Below are positions 47,249 to 55,826 of a DNA stretch of 64,000 nt, piece by piece. The DNA lies in NCBI GenBank assembly GCA_963831645.1, contig CAWHQZ010000017.1, positions 620,001-684,000 on the forward strand, in the 5' to 3' direction. The notes below the pieces were generated by a model, which saw only the letters and a program-made list of their open reading frames with translations, was not told where the DNA came from and searched no databases. The number at the start of each line of letters is the position of its first letter. The stretch's first letter is position 1. Position numbers and translations under genes: made by a program. The DNA comes from CAWHQZ01 sp963831645 (GTDB lineage: Bacteria > Pseudomonadota > Alphaproteobacteria > Rhizobiales > Aestuariivirgaceae).

Positions 47249-48046
47249 ATGAAGGATTTCAACTACCATCGTCCCGCCACGCCGGCGGAGGCGGTGAAGC
47301 TGATCAAGAAGGCAAGAAGCGGCAAGTTTCTGGCGGGCGGCATGACGCTGCTTCCGACCATGAAACAGGGCCTGGCCGGACCGTCGGACATCGTTGATCT
47401 GACGGCAATCAAGAACTCCGGAGTGAGCGCTGGTGCGGCCAAGGTCACCGTGAAGGCCGGCACCACCCATGCGGATGTCGCTGCGAACGCCGCAGTCAAG
47501 AAAGCCATTCCCGCACTTGCGGCGCTCGCCCGGGGCATTGGCGATCCCCATGTTCGCCACCGCGGCACCATCGGCGGTTCGATCGCCAACAACGATCCGG
47601 CGGCCGACTATCCGGCAGCACTCGTCGGACTTGGCGCGACGGTCATCACCAACTCGCGGAAGATACCGGCGGAGAAATTCTTCACCGGCATGTTCGCCAC
47701 CGCGCTCAAACGCGACGAAATCGTGTCGGCAGTCGAGTTCCCGGTGCCGAAGAGGGCAGGCTACGCCAAGTTTCCCAATCCGGCCTCGCTCTACGCGATG
47801 GTGGGAGTGTTTATATCCCAGGACAAATCGGGCAAGGTCAGGGTGGCTGTCACCGGCGCTGGGCCATCGGTGTTCCGGGTGCCGGAGATGGAGCGGGCAT
47901 TGGAAAGCAGCTTCTCGGCTGATGCACTGAGCGGCGTGACCGTCGGGGCAAAGGGCCTGAACAACGACATGCACGCCTCGGCCGAATACCGCGCCCATCT
48001 GGTCAACGTGATGGCGCGCCGGGCGGTGGCGGCGGCCGCGAAGTAG
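47249..48046 (+). CDS. coxM: CODH family FAD-binding medium subunit (CoxM-like)
   Basis: FAD subunit of 265 residues that passes electrons to the acceptor. It starts KDFNYHRPATPAEAVKL; the FAD site shows GGMTLLPTMKQGL with the conserved Gly-Gly, and RHRGTIGGSIANNDPAADYP as the second FAD motif (TIGG). The length and order S-L-M are those of form II clusters. The gene ends at 48046, after which the reading changes to an unrelated fragment, so the maturation genes that would normally follow are missing here and occur at 53.6 kb. Confidence 0.92.
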   Translation: MKDFNYHRPATPAEAVKLIKKARSGKFLAGGMTLLPTMKQGLAGPSDIVDLTAIKNSGVSAGAAKVTVKAGTTHADVAANAAVKKAIPALAALARGIGDPHVRHRGTIGGSIANNDPAADYPAALVGLGATVITNSRKIPAEKFFTGMFATALKRDEIVSAVEFPVPKRAGYAKFPNPASLYAMVGVFISQDKSGKVRVAVTGAGPSVFRVPEMERALESSFSADALSGVTVGAKGLNNDMHASAEYRAHLVNVMARRAVAAAAK

Positions 48047-48082
48047 AGGTCCGGCTCTATCCCGTTCCGAGCGCTGCGGCCC

Positions 48083-48370
48083 ATGTCTGGCGCTGATCTG
48101 TTAATCCACGACGCCCAATACACGGATGAGGAATACGAACACTGCGTCGGATGGAGGCGCAGCACCTACCGCCACGCTTTCGAGTTTGCGGCGCAGGTTG
48201 GCGCGAAGGAACTCGTCCCTTTCCACCACGACCCGGCGCATGATGACGAGACGCTGGATCGCCTGCTCGAGAACGCGAAGCGGCAATTCAATCCCACGTG
48301 TGGAGTGTCCGTGGGCTGCGAGGGCGCCGTCTTCGAGGTGGATTCGAAAGGTTTGCCTTCGAGAGCTTGA
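48083..48370 (+). pseudogene. C-terminal fragment of an MBL-fold metallo-hydrolase
   Basis: The reading LLIHDAQYTDEEY, then STYRHAFEFAAQVGAKELVP, FHHDPAHDDETLDRLLE matches the final third of metallo-beta-lactamase-fold proteins (PhnP-like or phosphodiesterase-like), including a metal-ligand Asp and the C-terminal His in FHHDP. The metal-binding HxHxDH part and everything before it are absent. The apparent ATG at 48083 is probably not a real start. The fragment sits 36 bases after coxM, at the left border of the block that splits the cox cluster. Confidence 0.7.
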
Positions 48371-48403
48371 CCGTCGATTCCGTCGGAAGGATTTCGGAGC
48401 GCT

Positions 48404-49126
48404 CTACCAGGGAATAGGCTTCTTATCCCTGAAGAACTGACCCGACGGACCGCCATCCGGCAAGGTCGCGAGCCATACAGTCGTCTCCACTCCCTCTTCG
48501 ACGCTGCGTGTCGCCTGCTCGGAGTGTGTGCGGACCCAACCCGGATCCACGGAGTTTACCAGAACGTTCGTTCCTTTGAGCTCGTATGCGAATATTCTGG
48601 TCATCGCGTTGGTGCATACGCACGCCATTCTGTAGCCTGGCGCTCCGCCGTACATATCTGCCAGCTGCCCCATGCCGCTCGACAGGTTTACGACGCGGCC
48701 ATAGTTGTGCTCTCTCATGATCGCGATGATGCCTTGGGACAGACTGAGAGGTCCCATGGCATTTGTCTCCAGGATTGCCCGGATTACTTCCATGCGGGAA
48801 TCGAAGATGCTGATGGTCTTGCCGACTTCCGCGGCATTCTGCTCGAGGTAGATTCCTGCATTGTTCACCAGCACATGCACCGGACCCCAGTGGCGACGCG
48901 CGGTCATGATGAATCCGGCAATCTCCTCCGGCCGCGCCAGATCGAGTTGAAACGGATCGACCTCCAGCCCCTCCGCCCTCAGCTTGCTGGCAGCGTCTTT
49001 GCCTGCACCGAAGTCGCGGGCTGCGAGTATGACCTTGAATCCCTGCCGGGCGAGTTGCCGGCAGGTTTCAAACCCCATGCCGCGATTGGCGCCTGTTACA
49101 ATGGCGAGTTTGCGATCGCCGGCCAT
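48404..49126 (-). CDS. SDR family protein lacking the catalytic lysine
   Basis: A 240-residue SDR with an intact NADP-binding start (IVTGANRGMGFETCRQLA), the NNAG motif in LVNNAGIYLEQN and the catalytic serine region VVNLSSGMG. The catalytic Y-x-x-x-K is replaced: the sequence reads YRMACVCTNAMT, aligning with the YRISKTALNAMT of carbonyl-reductase-like SDRs, so Lys has become Cys. The ending (GPSGQFFRDKKPIPW) is of the plant/animal carbonyl-reductase type. The start with AGGAG ten bases upstream is at 49126. Activity is doubtful, though the fold is intact; a binding or regulatory role is possible. Confidence 0.85.
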   Translation of the reverse strand: MAGDRKLAIVTGANRGMGFETCRQLARQGFKVILAARDFGAGKDAASKLRAEGLEVDPFQLDLARPEEIAGFIMTARRHWGPVHVLVNNAGIYLEQNAAEVGKTISIFDSRMEVIRAILETNAMGPLSLSQGIIAIMREHNYGRVVNLSSGMGQLADMYGGAPGYRMACVCTNAMTRIFAYELKGTNVLVNSVDPGWVRTHSEQATRSVEEGVETTVWLATLPDGGPSGQFFRDKKPIPW

Positions 49127-49164
49127 ACGATCCAATCTCCTGCGCCGCTGATTTCTCTATCGCG

Positions 49165-49674
49165 CTACGGACTCGTTTTGAGACCTTGTGGCGGTTGATG
49201 TCGAGAATTCGGGTTGGTGAACCCGTTTATCTCGCGCCTCCCTCCGAAAGAAGGCGCGTCGTCTGAAGATCGGGGCTTGAATCGCTGCCGAGCCGGGTCA
49301 GCCGACGTCGTGATGTTCATGGATGCGTTGAAGAGGAGTCTGCAGGCGGCGCGGGCGCTGGCCAAGAACCCTGCCACCGAGTGATGGCCGTTTTTGGCTT
49401 TTATCGCGTCGACCCTCTCGTTGGGCATGTGCTTTTTGGCTCTTGGGCTGGGCTGATGCGGTCGGCTCTGGTGTTTCAAGGCACCGCAGGCGGGTTGCCG
49501 CATGGCCAACTCGAGGCGTTCCTCATGCATTGCCAGCCGTATGTAGCTCAGCGCCATGTTGCTGAAGATCACTCTCGTCTGGGGAAGCTGTGCACTATTG
49601 GCGACCTGCCGGCATTCGAGTGCCTTCAGGCGAAATCGCTCTGCACGTGACAAGCTCTGCACTGCGTCTGACAT
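49165..49674 (-). CDS. Hypothetical protein with a short helical N-terminal domain
   Basis: A possible 169-residue protein. The first about 60 residues (RAERFRLKALECRQVANSAQ, then VIFSNMALSYIRLAMHEERL) resemble the small helical proteins common in Hyphomicrobiales, with an ECRxxA pattern. The later half is basic, low in family resemblance and may be the reading frame running on after a lost stop. No function is known. It lies between the lysine-less SDR and an empty stretch, in the block inserted between the two halves of the cox cluster. Confidence 0.4.
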   Translation of the reverse strand: MSDAVQSLSRAERFRLKALECRQVANSAQLPQTRVIFSNMALSYIRLAMHEERLELAMRQPACGALKHQSRPHQPSPRAKKHMPNERVDAIKAKNGHHSVAGFLASARAACRLLFNASMNITTSADPARQRFKPRSSDDAPSFGGRREINGFTNPNSRHQPPQGLKTSP

Positions 49675-50050
49675 AATTTACGCCTCTTACGCCACTTACG
49701 CCTACCGGTCGGTACCGCTCCGCGATCATGATGCAATGCTTCTTGTGCTCGGACAACGCTGAACAAGAACGATGGCGCGTGGCCAACAACTTTTGGGGTT
49801 GGTAGTGGCAAAACGGCAACAGGGGATCGAATTCCAACCATACTTTTGCAAGATTCCGTGGTGCCGCCGGCGTCGATAAGGCGAGTCGGCTGCGACTGGC
49901 GGCCGAATCCGGAAGCGTGCGGCGGCGCACCCTGCAGGTAGCGCCGTCAGCCCCCAATTCATGCTGAGACACCAGTTCCGTCAATCTCGCATTTCTCCGC
50001 TATCCGGATTTCTGAAGATCTTCGTCGCGACCGGTGAGAGGCAGCCGGAT
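49675..50050. other. Gene-poor stretch, no supported gene
   Basis: About 375 bases without a reading frame that I can support. Base composition is slightly lower in G+C than the flanks. The imperfect inverted repeat CCAAC/GGTTGG (near 49780-49805) is the only structure noticed. The short open frames here have no family features. It could be the remains of a deleted gene. Confidence 0.5.
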
Positions 50051-51169
50051 TCACGTCAACGTCTCGAACAGCCGGCGCAGCAAAGTCATACGTGGCACTA
50101 GCGACGACACATAAAGGTGCTCGTTCAGGGTATGCGAGCCGTCGCCGTCGACGCCAAGTCCGTCGAGCGTTGGCACCTTATGGGCTGTGAAGTTGCCGTC
50201 GCTACCAGCGCCCGTGGCGCAGTCAGTAAGATCGAAGCCAATCTCCTTGGCTAGCACCTTGGCACGGTCGAACAGCATGGCGATGCCGGCGTTCTTCTCG
50301 AATGGGGGTCGGTTGAGTTCGCCGGCCACCCTAATCCGGAGGTCGGGATTATAGGGTCGCAGATTTAGCAAGTGGCGCTCCATCTCTTCCGCGTCGGCCA
50401 TGGACCTGATGCGTAAGTCGATGGTTGCGTGGCAGAACTGCGGCACGGTGTTGTCGGCAGTGCCGCCCCTGATCTGCCCGATGTTGAAGGTGATACCGCG
50501 CTCGTAGTCAGTCAGCGCCTCGATCGCCACCACATGCTTGGCAATCTCGACGATCGCGCTACGCCCCTCCTGATGGCGGCTGCCCGAATGCGCCGGCCGG
50601 CCCTCCGCCTCCAGCAGGTAATGGCCAACTCCTTTGCGGGCTGTAACAAGCTTGCCGCCGTCGCGCGCCGGCTCGACAACGAGCACGTATTTGGCAGCAT
50701 CGGCCGCGCGCTCGATGAGCTCTCGCGAGGTTGGGCTGCCGACTTCCTCATCGGAAACGTAAATGAGGCGAATCGGCAGCGGCGTGGTGCGGCGGGCGCC
50801 AGCAATCGAGCGGAATGCTTCAAATGCGAGATAGGCGCCGCCCTTCATGTCGTAGATACCGGGGCCGAACGCGCGGTCGCCCTCGACCCGGAAGGGGAGA
50901 GCGTTGATCGTGCCACGCGGGTGCACCGTGTCGAGATGGGCAAGCACCAGGATACTGGGTCCGTCGCCACCCCATGGACTTGAGATCACCAGGTGATCCG
51001 CCCGCCCGTCGCGGCCGGCAATGCGCTCGATCCTGGCGCCAGCCTCGGCATAACCCTCGGCGACGCGCGTCATCAGGCGATTGACGCCTTCGACGTCGGC
51101 CGTATGGCTCTCGACCTCGACCCAGTGGCGGATGCCGTCGAGGATGTCCCCGGCCGTCGGCGTGTGCAT
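50051..51169 (-). CDS. M20 family zinc metallopeptidase (CPG2/ArgE/DapE-like)
   Basis: A 372-residue di-zinc amidohydrolase of the carboxypeptidase G2 type. Metal ligands and catalytic residues are in LVLAHLDTVH (His and Asp), GPGIYDMKGG (bridging Asp), YVSDEEVGSP (general base Glu), VVEPARDGG and the C-terminal HTLNEHLYV. A dimerisation domain lies between (KGVGHYLLEAEGRPAHSG). The start at 51169 follows GGAGGGG. It is the last gene of a minus-strand run with the cyclase and SDR, and a palindromic repeat lies just upstream. Substrates may be N-acyl or peptide-like compounds. Confidence 0.88.
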   Translation of the reverse strand: MHTPTAGDILDGIRHWVEVESHTADVEGVNRLMTRVAEGYAEAGARIERIAGRDGRADHLVISSPWGGDGPSILVLAHLDTVHPRGTINALPFRVEGDRAFGPGIYDMKGGAYLAFEAFRSIAGARRTTPLPIRLIYVSDEEVGSPTSRELIERAADAAKYVLVVEPARDGGKLVTARKGVGHYLLEAEGRPAHSGSRHQEGRSAIVEIAKHVVAIEALTDYERGITFNIGQIRGGTADNTVPQFCHATIDLRIRSMADAEEMERHLLNLRPYNPDLRIRVAGELNRPPFEKNAGIAMLFDRAKVLAKEIGFDLTDCATGAGSDGNFTAHKVPTLDGLGVDGDGSHTLNEHLYVSSLVPRMTLLRRLFETLT

Positions 51170-51203
51170 GAGACCCCTCCAGCGAATTGAGCGCTTCGGC
51201 GTT

Positions 51204-51268
51204 CTAGAGCACACTTCGCCAAAGTGCGCGCACTTTTGGCGGCAAAAAGTATGCTCCAGCATTAAATC
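51204..51268. repeat. Copy of the intergenic palindromic repeat, left half
   Basis: Starts CTAGAGCAC like the copy at 3969 and shares CCAGCATTRAATC with it (G there, A here). The hairpin CGCCAAAGTGCG/CACTTTTGGCG replaces the GAAAAGTG/CACTTTTC stem of the first copy. The right half (CGGCGAAGTG hairpin) is missing. It lies upstream of the M20 gene. Confidence 0.6.
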
Positions 51269-51436
51269 GGCACTTGGAAATCCGGCGGCACGAGTTCTTG
51301 CCAGTAGGACATGCAGTGTTCTCCAGCACAATAGCCCAGCGCGATTTTGGCATGTCCTCCAGCCACTGACGAATGGCCGCTCGCCACGGGTTCCACCCTG
51401 TGATAGACGACGAGTCTCAAGGCTAGGCGACAGCTT

Positions 51437-52483
51437 TCAGACAGTCGCTACCGGCGTCGCCGGCGACCCGACCGCCCCCGGCAGTCTCAAAGGGGGCGCG
51501 GTCAGGAGGAAACGGCTGCGGTTGCGGTGGCGCAAATACTTCGAGACCTCGGTCAGGTACCACAGTTCGCCCAGATGCATGCCGAGCTTGAATAGGCAGT
51601 GCTCGTGGAGCGGTAATGCAGCGTGCGCGTGCGAGCCCTCGGGCTCGGATGCAGGGAACGCCTCCACGGCGTAATTGTCGGCGGCGAGAACGGCCAGCCC
51701 TGTATCGGTGAGCCACTGCAGCAGTCGCGGATCGCGGCCATCCAACACGCTGCAAGCGTTGTGCAGGACGTGCGGGTCGGGGTCGCCTTTCATCCCGGCC
51801 AGCAGCTCCGCGAAGCCGGTGTGAACGCACAACATGTCGCCCCGCTCAATCGCGACGTGGTCCGTTTCACAGACCCGCATCAGATCGTCATAGCCGACGA
51901 TCCTGCGCTCGGGCCCGAAATGCGCGTAGAGGTCGATCAGCACCGCCCGTCCCTGCACGCACGCCGAGGCCATGTTCTCGATTCCGAGCGCCTTCGCCTC
52001 GACGCCTTCGAATCGCGCCCAGGGCTCAACATCGCCACGTTCGGCCGCGCTCACCACGTGTTCGCCACCGCGCCAACCGTTATAGTACACGATGTCCGCC
52101 CTCCCGTCGCCATCGGCGTCAAACAGCGCACCGATATGCGCAAGTGAGTCCCACTGCGTCGAATACTGCGTGTGGAACAGCACTGCGTCGTCGCAGACGA
52201 CATCGGTATGCGCCGGGTTATCGGACCGCAGCGCATAATTGAAGTTCTGTTTGCCATCCCGCAGCGTGGCGAAGCGGCGCGGCGGATGTCGGCGCGGGTT
52301 GAGGTGGTTGCCGCCGGGAAGGTCAAGCGGCAGGCTCAGACAAAAACTGATGCCGTCCTTCACTTCGGAGATGCCTTGCAGCACTTTCTCGCGCGTGATC
52401 AGGTTCAGCCGGCCGCGCTGGTCGTCGGGACCGAAATCGCCCCAATTAGACCCCGCCGGACGGCGCTTCCAGCGCTGCTGCAT
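51437..52483 (-). CDS. Cyclase family protein (PF04199, kynurenine formamidase-like fold)
   Basis: A 348-residue hydrolase of the metal-dependent cyclase family, with substrate types ranging from N-formylkynurenine to isatin and cyclic amides. Features are LPLDLPGGNHLNPRRHPPRR near the start, the metal-site region QWDSLAHIGALFDADGDG (a variant of HxGTHxD), and the C-terminal LPLHEHCLFKLGMHLGELWY that is diagnostic for the longer cyclase type. It is separated from the SDR gene by 15 bases and from the M20 gene by about 270 bases including a repeat. The substrate is unknown. Confidence 0.86.
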   Translation of the reverse strand: MQQRWKRRPAGSNWGDFGPDDQRGRLNLITREKVLQGISEVKDGISFCLSLPLDLPGGNHLNPRRHPPRRFATLRDGKQNFNYALRSDNPAHTDVVCDDAVLFHTQYSTQWDSLAHIGALFDADGDGRADIVYYNGWRGGEHVVSAAERGDVEPWARFEGVEAKALGIENMASACVQGRAVLIDLYAHFGPERRIVGYDDLMRVCETDHVAIERGDMLCVHTGFAELLAGMKGDPDPHVLHNACSVLDGRDPRLLQWLTDTGLAVLAADNYAVEAFPASEPEGSHAHAALPLHEHCLFKLGMHLGELWYLTEVSKYLRHRNRSRFLLTAPPLRLPGAVGSPATPVATV

Positions 52484-52498
52484 CGCATTTCCTTCGCA

Positions 52499-53242
52499 TC
52501 ACATCGGCGCCGAGTAGACGCTCAGGCCGCCACAGACATAGAGCACCTGGCCGGTGATAAACGACGCATCGTCGGAGATAAAGAACGCCACCGCCGCCGC
52601 CACGTCGTCGGCCGTGCCGATACGGCCCATCGGAATGGTGCCAACCAGTGCTCGTGTGGCCGCACTTTCGAGCGGGTTGGTGGCGAGGAACAGATCGGTT
52701 TCGATCGGCCCGGGCGCGACTGCGTTGACCGTGATGCCATCGCGACCGAGTTCGAGCGCCCAGGTGCGGGTCAAGGAGGCGAGCGCCGCCTTGGTCGCAC
52801 CGTAGATCGAGCGGCCTTCCTTGCCGAGGGCCGCGCGGCTGCCGATGCTGACAATCCGTCCGCGTCGCTTGCCGCGCATGGCTGGCAACACGGCTTGCGT
52901 GCACTGAATGAGCGCGCGAAGATTGAGATCGATCTGCTGCTGCAATTCCTCAGAGCTCACACACTCGATCGGATTCACCCGGGCGATGCCTGCGTTGTTC
53001 ACCAGGTTGTCGATCGAGTGCTCGCCCATGACGCGGGCAAGCACGCGCATGGTTTCATCGGCATTCCCAAGATCGACGCGATAGGTTACGCCGGGGAAAT
53101 CGCCGCCGGGGTCGCTGCGCGACAGGTTGATGATCGTGTGGCCGGCTTGGGTGAGTCGCAATGCTACGCCACGCCCGATGCCGCGCGAAGCGCCGGTGAT
53201 GAGTGTGACCGGGCTAGTTCGAGAATTGTTCTGAGACATCAT
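52499..53242 (-). CDS. Short-chain dehydrogenase/reductase (SDR)
   Basis: A 247-residue NAD(P) oxidoreductase with TGASRGIGRGVA (cofactor), NLVNNAGIARVN, the serine of VSIGSRAALG and the catalytic YGATK pair. It belongs to the classical FabG-like type. It is the first gene of the minus-strand SDR-cyclase-M20 run, whose transcript would start in the 53243-53330 region. Together, the three enzymes suggest sequential oxidation and hydrolysis of an amide or ring compound, which is inference from function types only. Confidence 0.87.
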   Translation of the reverse strand: MMSQNNSRTSPVTLITGASRGIGRGVALRLTQAGHTIINLSRSDPGGDFPGVTYRVDLGNADETMRVLARVMGEHSIDNLVNNAGIARVNPIECVSSEELQQQIDLNLRALIQCTQAVLPAMRGKRRGRIVSIGSRAALGKEGRSIYGATKAALASLTRTWALELGRDGITVNAVAPGPIETDLFLATNPLESAATRALVGTIPMGRIGTADDVAAAVAFFISDDASFITGQVLYVCGGLSVYSAPM

Positions 53243-53601
53243 TCCCCTGCCGCCTTGAGCCGGTTCATAGCCCTTGAATCAAAAGGAAATTCGCCACGAT
53301 CAGAAAGGCGGCACAGTCGATCTTAGCCTCGTTTCCCGCAGTCGGGAAAGCGCAGGTGATGGCCTTGTCGGTCGTGGGATGCTCCTGTCGTGAGGCGAGG
53401 TTCAGCACTCGCCTCGATCGCCCTCGCGCGGCACGCAATACTCTCCAGCCAAAAAGGCATCCCGCTCGTCGCGTTCGCGGCTACCCGCTGCACGCGATGT
53501 AGAGTTCGGGTGCGGGCCACGCCGAGCCCGCGTAATCGCGCGACAACGCAGACCCGCAGGTGTAATACCCTGCGGGTTTCGGCTTTTCGAGAAGGATGTA
53601 G
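53243..53601. other. Hairpin-rich intergenic region upstream of coxD, no gene
   Basis: About 360 bases between divergent genes, without a supportable reading frame. It contains a series of perfect stems: TTTCCCG/CGGGAAA (53332-53349), GAGGCGAG/CTCGCCTC (53392-53415), GCGGGC/GCCCGC (53512-53531) and the terminator stem at 53552-53577. The segment ACCCGC at 53483-53488 repeats the terminator's 5' arm and could pair with the 3' arm instead. It may be a leader, a small RNA or just intergenic DNA. Confidence 0.5.
53552..53587 (+). terminator. Intrinsic terminator/attenuator directly before coxD
   Basis: Perfect 9-base-pair stem ACCCGCAGG/CCTGCGGGT with an eight-base loop, followed by TTCGGCTTTT. 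It lies about 15 bases before the ATG of coxD on the coding strand, so any transcript starting upstream would have to read through it. No plus-strand gene precedes it nearby. Confidence 0.6.
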
Positions 53602-54549
53602 ATGGATCACGTTCCGGCTTCCGCCAACCTGCCGCAATCGATCGACGAAACACTCGAGCTGTTGAGATCGGCGAGCTACGTGGCCGGCCGCGATCTCGGC
53701 ACGGTGGTGTTTCTGGCGCTGCGCATGAGCCGGCCCCTGTTCCTCGAAGGCGAGGCCGGTGTCGGCAAAACCGAAGTGGCCAAAGTGCTCGCCGGCGCGC
53801 TGGCGCGTCCGCTCATCCGCCTGCAGTGTTACGAAGGACTCGACGTCAGCTCGGCGGTTTATGAGTGGAACTACACCGCTCAGATGATCGACATCAGGCT
53901 TGCGGAAGCGGCTGGAGTAAAGGATCGGGCGGCCATCGAAAGAGGAGTGTTTTCGGACCGCTTTCTGATCAAGCGGCCGCTGTTGCAGGCGCTGGAAGGT
54001 GCGCCCGGATCGGCGCCCGTTCTGCTGATCGACGAGCTGGACCGCACCGATGAGGCGTTCGAGGCGTTTCTTCTGGAGGTGCTGTCGGACTTCCAGGTCA
54101 CGATCCCGGAGCTGGGAACGGTCACAGCCAGGGAAGCGCCGGTCGTGGTCATCACTTCCAATCGCACGCGCGAAGTGCACGACGCCCTCAAGCGGCGCTG
54201 CCTCTATCATTGGGTGGGCTATCCGGATGCCGAACGCGAGCGGGCGATCATCCGGGCGCGCCGGCCGGGGGCGGGGGAAGCGCTCGCCCGCGAGGTCGTG
54301 CAGTTCGTCCAGGAGCTGCGCCAACGCGATCTGTTCAAGGCGCCCGGAGTGGCCGAGACGCTCGACTGGATTTCGGCGCTGCATGAGCTCGATTGCGTTT
54401 CGCTCGACCCGCAGGTGGTGAACGATACCCTGGGCGTGCTGCTCAAGTACCAGGATGACATCGTCAAGATCGAAGGCTCGGAGGCCAAACGGTTGCTCGA
54501 CCAGATCAAGTCGGAGATACGCATCCAGGCGAACGTACGCAACTCATGA
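53602..54549 (+). CDS. coxD: MoxR-type AAA+ ATPase (CoxD)
   Basis: Chaperone-like ATPase of 315 residues. In Oligotropha CoxD is needed to form the [CuSMoO2] site; form II clusters also carry it. Walker A is GEAGVGKTE, Walker B LLIDELDRTD, and further MoxR motifs include LQCYEGLDVSSAVYEW and VVVITSNRTREVHDALKRRC (sensor 1 and arginine finger region). The start has GAAGGATGTAG upstream. The stop overlaps the coxE start by four bases (54546-54549), so CoxD and CoxE are made together. Confidence 0.9.
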   Translation: MDHVPASANLPQSIDETLELLRSASYVAGRDLGTVVFLALRMSRPLFLEGEAGVGKTEVAKVLAGALARPLIRLQCYEGLDVSSAVYEWNYTAQMIDIRLAEAAGVKDRAAIERGVFSDRFLIKRPLLQALEGAPGSAPVLLIDELDRTDEAFEAFLLEVLSDFQVTIPELGTVTAREAPVVVITSNRTREVHDALKRRCLYHWVGYPDAERERAIIRARRPGAGEALAREVVQFVQELRQRDLFKAPGVAETLDWISALHELDCVSLDPQVVNDTLGVLLKYQDDIVKIEGSEAKRLLDQIKSEIRIQANVRNS

Positions 54550-55826
54550 GCAACGGTCCTGCCAGACCCTTCGCTTCCGGCGGCAAGCTTCCCGACAACA
54601 TCATGCATTTCGCACGGGTGCTGCGCCGGGCCGGCCTTCCGGTCGGGTCCGGCCAAATCCTCGATGCGCTGGATGCGGTCGGATGCGGCACTCTCGCGGC
54701 GCGCGATGATTTCTATTGGGCTCTCAACGCGGTGTTCGTGAAACGGCGCGAGCACCAGGCCCTCTACGACCAGGCGTTCCACATCTTCTGGCGCAAGCCG
54801 AAGATGATCGAGCAGCTGATGCAGCTGCTTTTCCAGCAGATCGCCGCTCCGGCGAAGGAAAAGACCAGACAGGCCGGCCATCGGCGCCTGGCGCAGGCCC
54901 TTTTCGATGACGGACAGTCGATCAGCCGGCGTGAAGCGCCGCCCGAAGAGATCGAGCTCGATGCGAGCCTGACGTTTTCCAGCGAGGAAGTGCTGCGCCG
55001 GAAGGATTTCGAACAGATGACGGCTGCCGAACAGGCGCAGGCCAGGCGCGCCATCGCCGCCCTTCGCTTCAACCGTCTGGAGGCGCCGACGCGCCGGTTC
55101 GGGCCCGCAGCGAACAGCCCGCGTATCGACTTTCGACGCACGATGCGGGCCTCCTTACGCAGCGGCGGCCTCATCCGGCTGAGCTTTCGAACGCCCAAGC
55201 GGCGCGAGCCGCCCCTTGTCGTTCTGTGCGACATCTCGGGCTCGATGTCGAACTACTCGCGCATGTTCCTGCATTTCCTGCATGCGCTCACGAACGATCG
55301 CTCCCGCGTGCACGTGTTCGTGTTCGGCACGCGCCTCACCAACATCACGCGGGAACTCAAGCGCAGAGACGTGGACGAGGCCCTGGAAAAGGTGTCCGAC
55401 AAGGTCAAGGACTGGTCGGGAGGCACGCGGATCGGCAACACGATCAGGGAATTCAACTACCTCTGGGGGCGGCGGGTGCTCGCCCAGGGGGCTCATGTGC
55501 TGCTCATGAGCGATGGCCTCGATCGCGGGGATACGAAGGCCCTGGAGCTCGAAATGGCGAGGCTGAGGCGTACGACGCGCCGCATCGTGTGGCTGAGCCC
55601 GCTGCTGCGCTTTGCCGGCTTCGAGGCGCGCGCCCAGGGGGTGCGGGCGATCCTGCCTCACGTGAACGAATTCAGGCCGGTGCACAGTCTGGAAAGCCTT
55701 GAAAACCTGGCTCGGTCGCTCGCATATAGCAGCAGTACCCAACACGATGCGCGCCGCTGGTCGACGGGCCGAGGCGTACCTGCTTCGGGCAGCGCGGTTG
55801 GGTCGCAAGCTGATCAGGAGCCCTGA
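54546..55826 (+). CDS. coxE: VWA-domain protein (CoxE)
   Basis: A 426-residue partner of the MoxR ATPase, needed for activating the molybdoenzyme. The N-terminal half is helical (FARVLRRAGLPVGSGQILDAL); the C-terminal half is a von Willebrand A domain with the metal-ion motif DISGSMSNYSRMFLHFLHAL and the later VLLMSDGLDRGD. The C-terminus is polar. It overlaps coxD at the start and its stop overlaps the start of the first XdhC/CoxF piece by one base. The usual gene order D-E-F is kept. Confidence 0.89.
   Translation: MSNGPARPFASGGKLPDNIMHFARVLRRAGLPVGSGQILDALDAVGCGTLAARDDFYWALNAVFVKRREHQALYDQAFHIFWRKPKMIEQLMQLLFQQIAAPAKEKTRQAGHRRLAQALFDDGQSISRREAPPEEIELDASLTFSSEEVLRRKDFEQMTAAEQAQARRAIAALRFNRLEAPTRRFGPAANSPRIDFRRTMRASLRSGGLIRLSFRTPKRREPPLVVLCDISGSMSNYSRMFLHFLHALTNDRSRVHVFVFGTRLTNITRELKRRDVDEALEKVSDKVKDWSGGTRIGNTIREFNYLWGRRVLAQGAHVLLMSDGLDRGDTKALELEMARLRRTTRRIVWLSPLLRFAGFEARAQGVRAILPHVNEFRPVHSLESLENLARSLAYSSSTQHDARRWSTGRGVPASGSAVGSQADQEP

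Noticed and set aside
49595..49984. Minus-strand frame of 129 codons in the gene-poor stretch
   Set aside because: No family features, unusual composition and no ribosome site; it also overlaps the better-supported small gene.
47950..53600. Prophage, integrative element or insertion sequence as cause of the split cox cluster
   Set aside because: No integrase, transposase, tRNA, terminal repeats or target duplication could be found in the block.
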